Assembly: GCF_027925445.1 (NCBI RefSeq)
Contig: NZ_AP027149.1
Coordinates: forward strand, 558,001 to 622,000
Length of the DNA: 64,000 bases
From: Methylocystis bryophila
GTDB lineage: Bacteria > Pseudomonadota > Alphaproteobacteria > Rhizobiales > Beijerinckiaceae
Direction: 5' to 3'
Shown: in pieces, positions 41,279-51,559 of the stretch
Layout: every line of letters starts with the position of its first letter
How positions within the stretch are numbered: the first letter of the stretch is position 1
Position numbers and translations under genes: made by a program
The notes under the pieces: generated by a model
What the model saw: the letters and a program-made list of their open reading frames with translations, nothing else
Told to the model about the DNA's origin: nothing
Database searches by the model: none

Positions 41279-42250
41279 TCAGCCCCGGCTGCCCAGAAGC
41301 CTCTGTCGATAAATCCGTCGGAAGGCCAGCGTCGGCGCGTCGGTTGGGAGCGATTTCTCCTCTTCCGGCGGGGGAACGATCGGCGGCAGCGAGGATTCGA
41401 CGATAGCGCGATCCTCCTCGGCGATGCGGCGATTGGCGCGGCCGAAAAGCGGATCGAAGAGGCGCAGGCGCAGGAAGCTGCGCGCGGTGACGAGCAGCAG
41501 CCGCGTCTCCCTCTCGGAGAGCGGGATGCAGACGGCGAGAATGCGAAAAAGCCGACCCTTCGGATCGAGCGTCAGCTCCATCAGATTGGGAAACCGATAG
41601 TCGAGCGCGGCCGGCCGCTCCTCGCCGTCGATGGCCGCGGCAATGCGCCCGCCGTGTTCATGCGCCTCAAAGCGCGTCTCCATGCGGGCGCCCGGATTGG
41701 CTTTCAGGAGCTCGGCGACCGGAGCGCCGAATGTGCGGCTGTGGACGAAGGCGACATGCGGGCTGTCGAGCATGTTCTCCATAACGCGCGTCCAATGCGC
41801 CTTCCAGACCACGGACTGCGCGAAGATCTGCGTGTTGGGCTGCAGAAGCGCGTCCGGAGGGCTGGGCTCGCTCGGCGCGGGACCGGCGCCGGTGAAAAGC
41901 CAGAGCGCGCCGCCAGCCTCGCGTATCGGCAGGCTCGTCGCCGAAAGAGGCTCGCGCTTGGCGTCAGGATTCCAGGGCGTGTAGAGGCAGCGCCCGCCCG
42001 CTGCGAAGCGCCAGCCATGGAAAGGTCAATGGATTTCACCCCGCTCGACGCGGCCGAGCGACAAGGCGGCGCCGCGATGCGGACAACTGTCGATGAGCGC
42101 CGCCGGCGCGCCGGCGGCATTCCGGAAGAGCACAATGCGCTCGCCGGCGACGACAAGGCCCAGGGGATTCCCAGGGAGAAGGTCACGACCGAGCGCGACC
42201 ATCGTCCAGACATTGGCGAAATCGTCGAACACGCCGGGGCCCGCCGTCAA
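41279..42250 (-). pseudogene. Rieske-type aromatic-ring oxygenase alpha subunit (VanA-like) with in-frame UGA at a cluster-ligand Cys
   Basis: One 323-codon frame. Residues 1-74 hold the first half of the Rieske motif (SCPHRGAALSLG, ligands C and H). At 42028-42026 a TGA stands exactly where the second Cys is expected (IH-[TGA]-PFHGW in place of C-P-x-H-G-W). The frame continues with the mononuclear iron motif NMLDSPHVAFVH and the C-terminal domain. Read-through would give a full oxygenase; termination gives a 74-residue fragment. The most likely cause is a TGC to TGA nonsense mutation (or sequencing error). Selenocysteine insertion is an alternative because a hairpin follows at a suitable distance. 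Confidence 0.82.
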
Positions 42251-42324
42251 TGCGCGTTCAATCTATAACAAATTTTTCGCGTCGGGCTTCGGTGGCGGAT
42301 CGCCGCACGCGGCCTATTTCGAGT

Positions 42325-42436
42325 GAGAGCCTGTCACGGAAAAGTGCGAAGCGCTTTTCCGTGACAGGCTCTAAGTTTTTGACTTAGCGCGATTCCTAAT
42401 CGCTTGAACGATTCCGTTCGAGCGGGAAACGCGCTA
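42325..42436. repeat. Interspersed palindromic repeat family 1, copy G (full length)
   Basis: Perfect hairpin AGAGCCTGTCACGGAAAAGT / ACTTTTCCGTGACAGGCTCT followed by TTTTTGACTTAGCGCGATTC and the TTGAACGATTCCGTTCGA stem, ending ACGCGCTA. Best-conserved copy in the window. Confidence 0.9.
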
Positions 42437-42466
42437 GGCGCCGCGCCGCCAGGAGAAGAAAAAGCC

Positions 42467-42721
42467 GTGACGAACCTCTGCCGGATTGTCGGGATCTCGC
42501 TCTCAGCCCTGCTGCTCACTTCCCCCGTCGTCCCCGCGGCGGCCGGTAAGGTCCTCTCCGAGTCGCATCGGATACGCCATCAATGCATCGATCGATGCCG
42601 CAGCGAAGCGACGATCTGCACGACGAAATGCGGTAGCGAGGATTGTCTCGAGGGCTGCACGGAGCCGCTCGCCGCTTGCATCGACGATTGCCGGGCGAAA
42701 TATCCCCGCGAGGCGAAGTAG
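42467..42721 (+). CDS. Small secreted protein with four CX3C motifs
   Basis: 84 residues from GTG 42467 (GGAGAAGAAAAA site); a TTG start in the upstream repeat is rejected. Signal peptide VGISLSALLLTSPVVPAAAG. The mature chain has C-X3-C-X6-C-X3-C-X4-C-X3-C-X6-C-X3-C, that is, two CX3C helical hairpins in tandem (CIDRC, CTTKC, CLEGC, CIDDC). Such twin CX3C helices form disulfide-stapled or metal-binding hairpins. No family name known to me; periplasmic. Confidence 0.72.
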   Translation: MTNLCRIVGISLSALLLTSPVVPAAAGKVLSESHRIRHQCIDRCRSEATICTTKCGSEDCLEGCTEPLAACIDDCRAKYPREAK

Positions 42722-42741
42722 AAGCGAGGCGCCGAAACGCC

Positions 42742-42854
42742 TGATGTCGATCGCCGGGAACACGCGCTTGTCCGCGACCTTGCGGTCGCGGAAGATCACC
42801 GAATTGCCGGCGTCTTTGAACTCTTCGAAGATGACTTCGTCCATGCGCAAGCCC
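42742..42854 (-). pseudogene. Fragment of rho (internal segment duplication)
   Basis: 113 bp aligning without gaps to rho at 44439-44551, with about seven mismatches. It would encode RMDEVIFEEFKDAGNS then RKVADKRVFPAIDI, the region near residues 335-371 of Rho, in the same orientation. It lies 1.4 kb beyond the rho 3' end, with the methyltransferase and merR genes in between. A remnant of duplication or recombination, with no promoter or start of its own. Confidence 0.85.
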
Positions 42855-42862
42855 CTAACGCT

Positions 42863-43708
42863 TCAGGGTGTTTTGGCGCCAACCCGCCAGCAGGCGGCCT
42901 CAAAGCGGACCTCGGCGCCATGAACATAGGGCTCGAAGGCGGCGCGAACGGCCGCAATGACGCGGGCGCGTGTCTTTTCGTCCGTCTCAGGAAAGATTTG
43001 GCCGAGCGGGCCCAGTCGGGTCAGATAGTGAACCAGGCTGCTCTCGGGCAGAGCGCAGACGACATCGATGGGCGCGATCGTGATCTCCGCCCAGCCGCTC
43101 TCCTCCAGAATCCGCGCTACCCGGCTCTGGTCTCCGAAGGCGAACTGGCCTGGCGCATCGGGATCGCGCGCGGGAAGATTCGGCAGGAGCGGAGCGGCGA
43201 CGCTTTCGGCAGTGGTCATGAAAGGATTTTCCGCTGCGCGCCGCCAGGCGACGAACCTCAGCCGGGCGCCTCTTTTTGCGGCGCGCCGCAGATTGGCGAA
43301 AGCCCGGACCGGGTCGTTGAAGAACATCACGCCGAAGCGCGAGAAGACGCAATCGAAGCTCGCCGGCTCGAAGGCGTAGGTCTGCGCGTCGGCGCAAATA
43401 AAGCTCGCCGGCGCGCCCTCTCCCTGAACGCGGGCGCGGGCCGCCGCGAGCATGAGCTGCGAGACGTCGACGCCAAGGCAATGCCCCGTCGCGCTGAGGC
43501 GGCGCGCGACGGCGAGCGTCGTGCCGCCCGTGCCGCAGCCGACATCGAGCGCCTGCTCGCCCGGCTCGGGGAGCAGCGATTCGAGAAGCCGTTCCTCCAG
43601 CGGCTTTAGCATTTGGTCGAGCAGCTCTTGCGCCTCGACCCAATTCTCCCCGACGCGGCCGTTCCAGAGCGCCGCCTGCCCGCTGTCGCCGTCCATGTGG
43701 TGCGCCAT
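42863..43708 (-). CDS. Class I SAM-dependent methyltransferase
   Basis: 281 residues from ATG 43708 with AGGAG seven bases upstream. SAM motif I ALDVGCGTGGTTLAVA and post-I GVDVSQLML, then FDCVFSRFGVMFF and ARLRFVAWRR, as in UbiE-type small-molecule methyltransferases. Substrate unknown. Divergent from a MerR-type regulator; its promoter shows the 19-bp spacer with a central dyad that MerR regulators untwist. Confidence 0.88.
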   Translation of the reverse strand: MAHHMDGDSGQAALWNGRVGENWVEAQELLDQMLKPLEERLLESLLPEPGEQALDVGCGTGGTTLAVARRLSATGHCLGVDVSQLMLAAARARVQGEGAPASFICADAQTYAFEPASFDCVFSRFGVMFFNDPVRAFANLRRAAKRGARLRFVAWRRAAENPFMTTAESVAAPLLPNLPARDPDAPGQFAFGDQSRVARILEESGWAEITIAPIDVVCALPESSLVHYLTRLGPLGQIFPETDEKTRARVIAAVRAAFEPYVHGAEVRFEAACWRVGAKTP

Positions 43709-43748
43709 GATCGTCTCCTTCCGCTTGCCCTCAAGATTCGAGAGCCGC

Positions 43749-43779
43749 ATGATGCCAGCTCAAGTCGGCTTGAGGTCAA
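43749..43779 (-). promoter_or_regulatory. MerR-type promoter of the methyltransferase gene
   Basis: TTGACC (43779-43774) and CATCAT (43754-43749) are separated by 19 bp. The dyad CTCAAGCCGACTTGAG (43774-43759) fills the spacer and resembles the SoxR box. The over-long spacer is the hallmark of MerR activation. Confidence 0.65.
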
Positions 43780-43783
43780 GCGG

Positions 43784-44218
43784 ATGAAAGATCTGGACAT
43801 AGCGGAGGTGGCGCGGCGTTCCGGCGTCCCGGCCTCGACCCTGCGATTTTATGAGGAGAAAGGGCTCATCGCCTCGATTGGTCGGCGTGGGCTGCGCCGT
43901 CTGTTCGACGCCCAGGTGCTCGAGCGGCTCGCCTTGATCGCGCTGGGGCGAGCCGCCGGCTTCTCGCTCGACGAGACCGCCCTAATGCTCGCGTCGGACG
44001 GGCGCCCCAGGATCGATCGGGGCAAGCTCGCGGCCAAGGCGGATGAACTCGACAAAACGATCCGCAAGCTGAGCGCTTTGCGCGACGGCCTGCGGCGCGC
44101 CGCCGTCTGCCCCGCGTCAAGCCATATGGAATGCCCGACGTTTCAGCGCCTCTTGCGCGCAGCGTTTCGAATTCCGTCCCGTCGACGCGCAGCGCGCGCC
44201 GCCGGGCATTTCAAATAG
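43784..44218 (+). CDS. MerR-family transcriptional regulator
   Basis: 144 residues from ATG 43784. N-terminal winged helix with LDIAEVARRSGVPASTLRFY and EEKGLIASIGRRGLRRLF, then a dimerisation coiled coil (KLAAKADELDKTIRKLSALR). The C-terminal VCPASSHMECPTF has two Cys rather than SoxR's four, so a 2Fe-2S cluster is unlikely; metal or thiol sensing is possible. Divergent from the methyltransferase it probably controls. Confidence 0.88.
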   Translation: MKDLDIAEVARRSGVPASTLRFYEEKGLIASIGRRGLRRLFDAQVLERLALIALGRAAGFSLDETALMLASDGRPRIDRGKLAAKADELDKTIRKLSALRDGLRRAAVCPASSHMECPTFQRLLRAAFRIPSRRRAARAAGHFK

Positions 44219-44259
44219 CGGGCTGAGGCCGGACTGAGCGCGAAACGCGCTCAGTCCGC

Positions 44260-45555
<1,296 letters not shown>

Positions 45556-45906
45556 TTCGGAAAGGATGGCGGCAGGGGCGGAGAAGCCTCAAAAGCGCCG
45601 GAAACGCCGACGGTCGCGGGCGCGACACTCTGCCTGGAGGTGGGACGCCGGGGGATTTAGACGGTTTTCCGCCGGAAAGCAAGACAGGTCTTCAGCGACA
45701 GCATCGTGACCGGCGGGCGCTCTCGAAGCTTCTGCGGAGGCGCGGGTCGGGCGATGGCTTTTACGTCAACCGGCGTCGCATTTGCGTAAACGCGCGTCCC
45801 TTGGCCGTTTCTCCGTTTCACTCTACGTTGCCGTTCGCGGCTGACCGGGAGACAACTCCCGCGGCTCTCCTCTCAAACATGAGCGCGGGAAGCAGAGAAA
45901 GAATAA
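45556..45906. other. Gene-free interval between divergent rho and the hybrid kinase
   Basis: Presumably holds the rho leader and both promoters. GC-rich, without a clear repeat; nothing else recognised. Confidence 0.5.
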
Positions 45907-48120
45907 ATGTTAGCGATTTCTGCCGCGGACCGCTTGAGCATCGAGCAGGTATCAGCCGAGAACGCCGCTCTGGTGCGGTTGCACGAGGTCAGTCTTCGCC
46001 TGGCTCGATCGGAAGCGCTGCCCACGCTGCTCGACGCTGTCATCGAGGCCGCCGTCACCGTGAGCGACGCGGCCATGGGCACGCTCCAGCTCTATGACCC
46101 TGCCTCCAGAACGCTGCGCATCGTCTCGCAGCGCGGCTTCGAGCCCGCGTTCCTCGAACATTTCGCGACCGTCCGAGACGATGATCCCGCCGTCTGCGGT
46201 AGAGCGCTGCGCGAAGGCGAGCGCGTGATCGTCGAGGACGTCTCTCAGAGCCCCATCTTCCTGAACACGCCGACGATGGCGGTCATGGCCGAAGCGAAAG
46301 TTCGCGCGGTCCAGTCAACGCCGTTGCGGGCGCGCGACGGCGCCTTGTTGGGAATGATCGCAACCCATTGGAGAAAACCGCATCGCCCCGACGCGGGCGC
46401 GCTCAGGATTCTCGACCTTCTGGCGCTGCAGGCCGCAGATCTCATCGAAGATCGTCAGCGCGAGGAAATCCTTCGCCAAAGCGAGGCGAAGCTCGCCGCC
46501 GAAACAGAGGCGCTGGGGCGGCTGAACGCGGCGTCCTCGCGGCTGTGGCGCTTACAGAGCCTTGAGGAAGGAATGAACGAGATGCTCGCCGCGACGGTGG
46601 AGCTCCTTGGCGCGGACATGGGCAATGTTCAGATCCTCGATGCAGTCAAAGGCGTGCTGACGATCGCCGCACATCGGGGCTTCGATCAGGACTTCCTCAC
46701 ATTTTTTCAGGAGGTCAGCGCGGAAGACGACTCAGCCTGCGGGCGCGCTTTGCGCTCGGGCCAACGCGTCGTGATCGACGACGTCGAGGCAGACCCCTCC
46801 TATGCTCCCTACCGTCAAATGGCCCGCGAGGCGGGGTATCGCGCCGTGCAGTCGACGCCGCTGACCGGGTCCAACGGCGCGCTCCTCGGCCTTCTTTCCA
46901 CGCACTTCCGCAGGCCGCATTCTCCCAGCGAGCAGGAACTCCGCCGCTTGGATCTTTATGCTCGCCAAGCCGCCGACTTCATCGAACGTTGTCGAGCCGA
47001 AGAGGCGCTGCGCGAGGTTAGCCGCCGCAAGGAGGTGTTTTTGGCGACGCTCGCGCATGAGCTCAGGAACCCGCTCGCGCCGATCCGCAATGGCCTCCTG
47101 ATTCTCAGGCGCTCCAACCCGGAGGGGGCGGCCGCACAGCCCATACTCGAAATTATGGAGCGCCAAGTCGCACATCTGATCCGGCTGGTTGATGATCTTC
47201 TCGAGATTTCGCGCATCAAGCTCGGGAAAATCCAACTCAAGAGAGAGCCGGTCGACCTCGGGGTCGCCATCAATCATGCGGTTGACATGACCAAGGATCT
47301 CATCAGCGCCGGCAATATCCGCCTCGTTCTCGATCCTTCCAACGAGCCTTTCATCCTGTTCGGCGATCACACGCGGCTCGTGCAGGTCATCGCCAATCTG
47401 CTTCACAACGCGACGAAATACACGGACAGCGGCGGAGAGATTCGCGTAACGACGCGTCGTGAAGGCAATTTCGCGGTCTTGTGCGTCGCCGACAACGGCA
47501 TCGGCATTCCAAAAGACAGGCTGTCGAGCGTGTTCGAGCTGTTCGCGCAGACAGACCGCGGAGGAACGCCGGGCGGACTCGGCATCGGTCTGGCCCTGGT
47601 GAAGAACCTTGTCGAATTGCATGGCGGCAGCGTCGAAGCCCGCAGCGACGGCGAGGGTCGCGGCAGCCGCTTCCTTGTCCGATTGCCTTTGTCTGTGGTG
47701 GAAATTCGCGAAAAAGCGGTCCTGGGGGCGCCACAGCCTGCGGTGAAATTGTCGCAACGCGTGCTCGTGATCGACGACATGATTGACGCCGCTGACAGCC
47801 TAGCGCTGTTGCTTCGCAGTTACGGCTGTGAGGTCAGGGTGGCCAACAGCGGAGCTGAAGGGCTGAGATTGTGCCGCGAGTTCAGGCCTGCGCTCGTGTT
47901 CCTAGACATTGGCATGCCGGAAATGGATGGATTCGAGACGGCTAAGCGTATGAGAGCGCTCCCCGAAGGCCGCGAGGCGACAATCGTCGCTCTCACCGGC
48001 TGGGGAGAGGAAAGGACGCGCCGGCGCGTCATGGACGCCGGCTTCGATCAGCATATGACAAAGCCTGCAGACCTAGGCGCTCTTGAAACTTTGCTGTTCG
48101 CTAGCGCGTTCCCCGCTTGA
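45907..48120 (+). CDS. Hybrid sensor kinase: GAF-GAF-HisKA-HATPase-receiver
   Basis: 737 residues, soluble. Two GAF domains at about residues 25-190 and 205-355, similar to one another (both contain CGRALR and RAVQSTPL motifs), so an internal duplication. HisKA has H384 in TLAHELRNPLAP. The HATPase has DNGIGIP and GGLGIGLALV. The C-terminal receiver has phosphoacceptor D669 in LVFLDIGMPEMDGF. No membrane segments. The last five codons and the stop fall inside a truncated family 1 repeat (48101-48150), so the repeat sets the C-terminus. Confidence 0.92.
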   Translation: MLAISAADRLSIEQVSAENAALVRLHEVSLRLARSEALPTLLDAVIEAAVTVSDAAMGTLQLYDPASRTLRIVSQRGFEPAFLEHFATVRDDDPAVCGRALREGERVIVEDVSQSPIFLNTPTMAVMAEAKVRAVQSTPLRARDGALLGMIATHWRKPHRPDAGALRILDLLALQAADLIEDRQREEILRQSEAKLAAETEALGRLNAASSRLWRLQSLEEGMNEMLAATVELLGADMGNVQILDAVKGVLTIAAHRGFDQDFLTFFQEVSAEDDSACGRALRSGQRVVIDDVEADPSYAPYRQMAREAGYRAVQSTPLTGSNGALLGLLSTHFRRPHSPSEQELRRLDLYARQAADFIERCRAEEALREVSRRKEVFLATLAHELRNPLAPIRNGLLILRRSNPEGAAAQPILEIMERQVAHLIRLVDDLLEISRIKLGKIQLKREPVDLGVAINHAVDMTKDLISAGNIRLVLDPSNEPFILFGDHTRLVQVIANLLHNATKYTDSGGEIRVTTRREGNFAVLCVADNGIGIPKDRLSSVFELFAQTDRGGTPGGLGIGLALVKNLVELHGGSVEARSDGEGRGSRFLVRLPLSVVEIREKAVLGAPQPAVKLSQRVLVIDDMIDAADSLALLLRSYGCEVRVANSGAEGLRLCREFRPALVFLDIGMPEMDGFETAKRMRALPEGREATIVALTGWGEERTRRRVMDAGFDQHMTKPADLGALETLLFASAFPA

Positions 48121-48150
48121 ACGGCGTCGTTCGAGCGATAAAAGTCATAC
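48101..48150. repeat. Interspersed palindromic repeat family 1, copy H (truncated)
   Basis: CTAGCGCGTTCCCCGCTTGA ACGGCGTCGTTCGAGCGATAAA; only the first stem of the family remains. Overlaps the 3' end of the hybrid kinase gene. Confidence 0.75.
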
Positions 48151-48343
48151 GCTCAGCCAGGGGCAAGATCTCTGAGCTTTGTTCCTGGCGGGTTCGCAGT
48201 ATTTTGGCTATCAGCGCGCCCGCTTCGTCGATATCCGCGCGCGCCGCTATTTGAAGTCCCCGCGCCGCGCTCTAGATCGTCGGTTCGGAGATCATTCCTG
48301 CTCCCGGAACGGAAGCGCCCCTGTCCTCCCTCGAGGAGCCCTC

Positions 48344-49729
48344 ATGCTCGAAACGCTCGGATTTGCGGCCGCCGCGCTCAAATACGATGGCGAATTGCGT
48401 CGCCACGCCAACACCTCGACGCAGGTCGCGATGCGCAAAGGGGTTCTTCTCGCCAATGGGCAATCGCGGGACAGCGGCGTCTCAGCACGACTGTTCCACA
48501 ATGGCGTTTATGGCTTCGCCGCGGCGCCTCGCGACGACGACGAGACCATAGCCGCCGTCATCGCCGCGGCGCGCGACAACGCCGAGAGCGTGACGGCCCG
48601 GCCTCGCGGCCGGCCCATCGCGCCGGCGCCGAGCATTCCTGGCCACGGCGTTTTCGATTATCACAGCCGCAAGCCGGCGACCTCCGCCGCCGAGCGCGTG
48701 GCGATTCTGGCCAGTCTCGACGCCGCCTTGCGGCGCAAATTCCCCAACCTCGTCAATGTCGATCTCACCCTCAACGCCAATGCGAGCGAGAAGGCGCTGG
48801 TGACGGCCGACGGCGCGCGCACTTACTCCTATGTTCCGCGCGCGGTCCTCATGGTCAGGCTGGCCGTCGAGGCGAATGACGGGCTCGTCGAGCTGCACGA
48901 CGTGATCGGCGGCTTCGGGGAGCTTCAAGATCAATCCTTCGATGCGGAGAGCCTGCTTCCCTGGCTCGACGGGCTTTACGAGGAGCTGCGCCTGAAAGCG
49001 GAAGGCGGCCAATGCGAGGCCGGTTCGCATGACGTCGTGCTCGATTCGGAGCTCGCCGGCATTCTCGCGCATGAAGCCATCGGTCATACTTGCGAGGGCG
49101 ATCTCGTGCTCGCAGGCTCGGTCGCCGGCGACCGGCTCGGCGAAACGGTCGCTTCCGAAAAAATCACGCTTGGCGATTACGCTCTGCGCGGACCCGACGG
49201 CGGCGGAACGATCGCAATTCACGTCGACGACGAAGGCACGCAATGCCGCGACGTGACGATCATCGAGAAAGGCGTGCTGAAGGGATTTCTGCACAGCCGC
49301 CAGACCGCGGCCGAGCTCGGCGCGGAGCCGACGGGCAATGCGCGCGCTTTCTCCTTCTCCGACGAGCCGCTCGTGCGCATGCGCAACACCGCGATTCTGC
49401 CGGGCCAAGACAAGCGCGCCGAGATGATCGCCTCCATCGACCGAGGCTATTATCTCAAGCGCCCGTCGAACGGACAGGCCGATCTGACGAGCGAGTTCAT
49501 GTTCGGCGTTTGCTGCGGCTATGAGATACGGGACGGCAAGCTCGCGCGCGCCGTGCGCGACACGACGATCTCGGGCGTCGCCTTCGACATGTTGAAGACC
49601 GTCACGCATGTCGGCGACGACTTCAGCTGGTCGATGCCCGGCGGCTTTTGCGGCAAGAAGCAGCCCATCGCCGTCGGAACAGGCGGCCCCTCGCTGAAAT
49701 GCAAGGTCACGATCGGAGGCCGCGGATGA
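48344..49729 (+). CDS. tldD: Metalloprotease TldD
   Basis: 461 residues from ATG 48344. Zinc-binding HExxxH in LAHEAIGHTCEGD, then SGVAFDMLKTVTHVG and CGKKQPIAVGTGGP near the C-terminus, the family signature. It forms a heterodimeric protease with TldE that trims unfolded or small modified peptides. The stop overlaps the tldE start by 4 bp (ATGA). Confidence 0.94.
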   Translation: MLETLGFAAAALKYDGELRRHANTSTQVAMRKGVLLANGQSRDSGVSARLFHNGVYGFAAAPRDDDETIAAVIAAARDNAESVTARPRGRPIAPAPSIPGHGVFDYHSRKPATSAAERVAILASLDAALRRKFPNLVNVDLTLNANASEKALVTADGARTYSYVPRAVLMVRLAVEANDGLVELHDVIGGFGELQDQSFDAESLLPWLDGLYEELRLKAEGGQCEAGSHDVVLDSELAGILAHEAIGHTCEGDLVLAGSVAGDRLGETVASEKITLGDYALRGPDGGGTIAIHVDDEGTQCRDVTIIEKGVLKGFLHSRQTAAELGAEPTGNARAFSFSDEPLVRMRNTAILPGQDKRAEMIASIDRGYYLKRPSNGQADLTSEFMFGVCCGYEIRDGKLARAVRDTTISGVAFDMLKTVTHVGDDFSWSMPGGFCGKKQPIAVGTGGPSLKCKVTIGGRG

Positions 49730-51033
49730 GCGGGATGCAGCAGGCTTCTCTCGACGACTTCGCCGCCGCGCTCCTCGACAAGGCGCTCCGCGCCGGCGCG
49801 ACCTCGGCGCAGGCGCAGACGACAGCGACGCGTCATCTCGAGATGCAGTTCGACAATCGCGGCGTCAATCTCGCGCGCTCGACCGAGAACGAAATCTCGT
49901 CGCTGACGGTGTTTCTCGACGGCAAGCGCGGTGGAGCGACTTTGAACGGGCGGACAGTCGACGCAGTCGAGGGCGCCGTCGCCGCCGCGCTCGCCGCTGC
50001 AGGAGCGGGCGTCGCCGACGACGCCAATGACGTCGCGACGGCGGCGAGCCTCGCGCCCAGCCGCCACGGGCCCGACGCGCCCGACCGCGCGGCGATGGCC
50101 GCGGGCGTCGACGCCTTTCTCGATCGGATCGCTGATCGGCATCCGCTCGTGCGCACGCGCGATTGCCTGCAGAGCTTCGACGAGCTGGACACGGCCTTCG
50201 CCAATTCGCGAGGTCTATGTCAAAGGGAGTGGCGCAGCCGTTACGGCTTTTCGGCCATGTTCATGGCGAAGGACGGACCGAAGACGACCTCGATCAATTT
50301 CCTCGGGCTTTCGGCTTTCACGCCCTTCGACGATCCTTTTCTCTGCCCGGCGCTGGAGCGCTTGCTTCAGGAGACGACCCGCTCGCTCGACAAAAAGCCC
50401 ATTCCGGAGAAATTCGAGGGCGACGTCATCGTCACCCCCGAATGTCTTGCGTCCCTGATTGGATCGATCGTTTCGGCGCTCTCAGGAGCCGCGCTTTTCG
50501 CCGGCACGACGCCCTACAAGGAGAGCCGCGGCCAGGCGATTGCGAGCCCGCTTTTCTCGCTGCGCAATCTCCCGCGCGACGCGGAGGCGCCAGGCGGCGC
50601 GGATTTCGACGGCTATGGCGTGCCGACGCAAAACCTCGAGGTCATTGAGAAGGGCGTTTTGAAGGATTATCTCGTCGACTTCTTTTTTTCCAAGAAACTC
50701 GGCGTGCAGCAGACCTCGGGGGCGACGCGCTTCGTCGTCGCCTCGGGCGAGACGCCGCTCTCCGAACTCATCGCGAAAACGACACGCGGCATCGTCTTCT
50801 CGCGCTTTTCCGGGGGCGCTCCGACGAGCAATCTGGACTTCACGGGCATCGCCAAAAACTCATTCTACGTGGAGGACGGCGAGATTCGCCACGCGCTGGA
50901 AGAGACCATGGTCAGCGGCAATTTCCGGGAACTCCTGAAAAACATTCACGCCGTCTCGCGCGAGAGCGTGGACTTCGGCTGGGCGCGTTATCCGTTCTTG
51001 GCGGCCTCCGGCGTGACGATCTCGTCGAAGTGA
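49726..51033 (+). CDS. tldE: TldE/PmbA-family protein, partner of TldD
   Basis: 435 residues from ATG 49726 with GGAGG upstream. PmbA/TldE fold (LARSTENEISSLTVFLDGKRGGA, GTTPYKESRGQAIASPLFS, TSNLDFTGIAKNSFYVEDGEI) without the HExxxH site, as expected for the non-catalytic subunit. Coupled to tldD. No modified-peptide precursor gene is evident beside the pair. Confidence 0.93.
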   Translation: MSGMQQASLDDFAAALLDKALRAGATSAQAQTTATRHLEMQFDNRGVNLARSTENEISSLTVFLDGKRGGATLNGRTVDAVEGAVAAALAAAGAGVADDANDVATAASLAPSRHGPDAPDRAAMAAGVDAFLDRIADRHPLVRTRDCLQSFDELDTAFANSRGLCQREWRSRYGFSAMFMAKDGPKTTSINFLGLSAFTPFDDPFLCPALERLLQETTRSLDKKPIPEKFEGDVIVTPECLASLIGSIVSALSGAALFAGTTPYKESRGQAIASPLFSLRNLPRDAEAPGGADFDGYGVPTQNLEVIEKGVLKDYLVDFFFSKKLGVQQTSGATRFVVASGETPLSELIAKTTRGIVFSRFSGGAPTSNLDFTGIAKNSFYVEDGEIRHALEETMVSGNFRELLKNIHAVSRESVDFGWARYPFLAASGVTISSK

Positions 51034-51044
51034 GCGAGCCCACG

Positions 51045-51087
51045 CCCTCATCCTGAAGAGCCCGCGAAGAGGGCGTCTCGAAGGATG
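51045..51087. repeat. Interspersed palindromic repeat family 2, copy 2
   Basis: CCCTCATCCTGAAGAGCCCG ... GGGCGTCTCGAAGGATG, the reverse of copy 1, 11 bp after tldE. Confidence 0.8.
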
Positions 51088-51139
51088 CATAAGATCGCAA
51101 GATCTGCGCTGCGGCGCTGCAGGCGCCAATGACCAACTT

Positions 51140-51559
51140 TCAAAACGGCCGCACAATCACCAGGATCACCGCCACGATCATGAGCAGCGTCGGCAGCTCG
51201 TTATAGAAGCGATAAAATTTCGAGGAATGCGTGTTGCGGCCTTCCGCAAACGCCCTTTGCAAAAAGCCGTCGTAGAAATGCACGCCGGTGAGCAGGATCG
51301 CGGCCAAAAGCTTGCCGTGGAACCAACCGTCGCGAAAGAAGCCGCCGTCATAAGCCAACCATAGGCCCGTCGCCCAGGCGACAAGCATCGCCGGGATCAT
51401 GATGAAGCGCAGGAGCCGGCGCTCCATCGTCTTGAACAGCTCGGACTGCGGACCCGGACCGACTCCCGCGTGATAGACGAAGAGTCGCGGCAGATACAAA
51501 AGCCCCGCCATCCAGGAGATGATGGCGATCACATGCAGCGCCTTGACCCAAAGGTGCAT
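51140..51559 (-). CDS. hemJ: Protoporphyrinogen IX oxidase HemJ
   Basis: 139 residues, four membrane helices. Conserved ALHVIAIISWMAGLLYLPRLFVYH with the haem/active-site His, and the C-terminal FYRFYNELPTLLMIVAVILVIVRPF. Oxygen-independent oxidation of protoporphyrinogen in haem synthesis. Start overlaps the hemE stop (TAATG). Confidence 0.95.
   Translation of the reverse strand: MHLWVKALHVIAIISWMAGLLYLPRLFVYHAGVGPGPQSELFKTMERRLLRFIMIPAMLVAWATGLWLAYDGGFFRDGWFHGKLLAAILLTGVHFYDGFLQRAFAEGRNTHSSKFYRFYNELPTLLMIVAVILVIVRPF

Noticed and set aside
42404..42466. TTG start for the CX3C protein inside repeat copy G
   Set aside because: A GTG at 42467 has a good ribosome-binding site and directly precedes the signal peptide.
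48344..51033. TldD/TldE as maturation protease of a local RiPP or methanobactin cluster
   Set aside because: No precursor peptide or modifying enzyme is seen nearby; the pair is common as a housekeeping protease.
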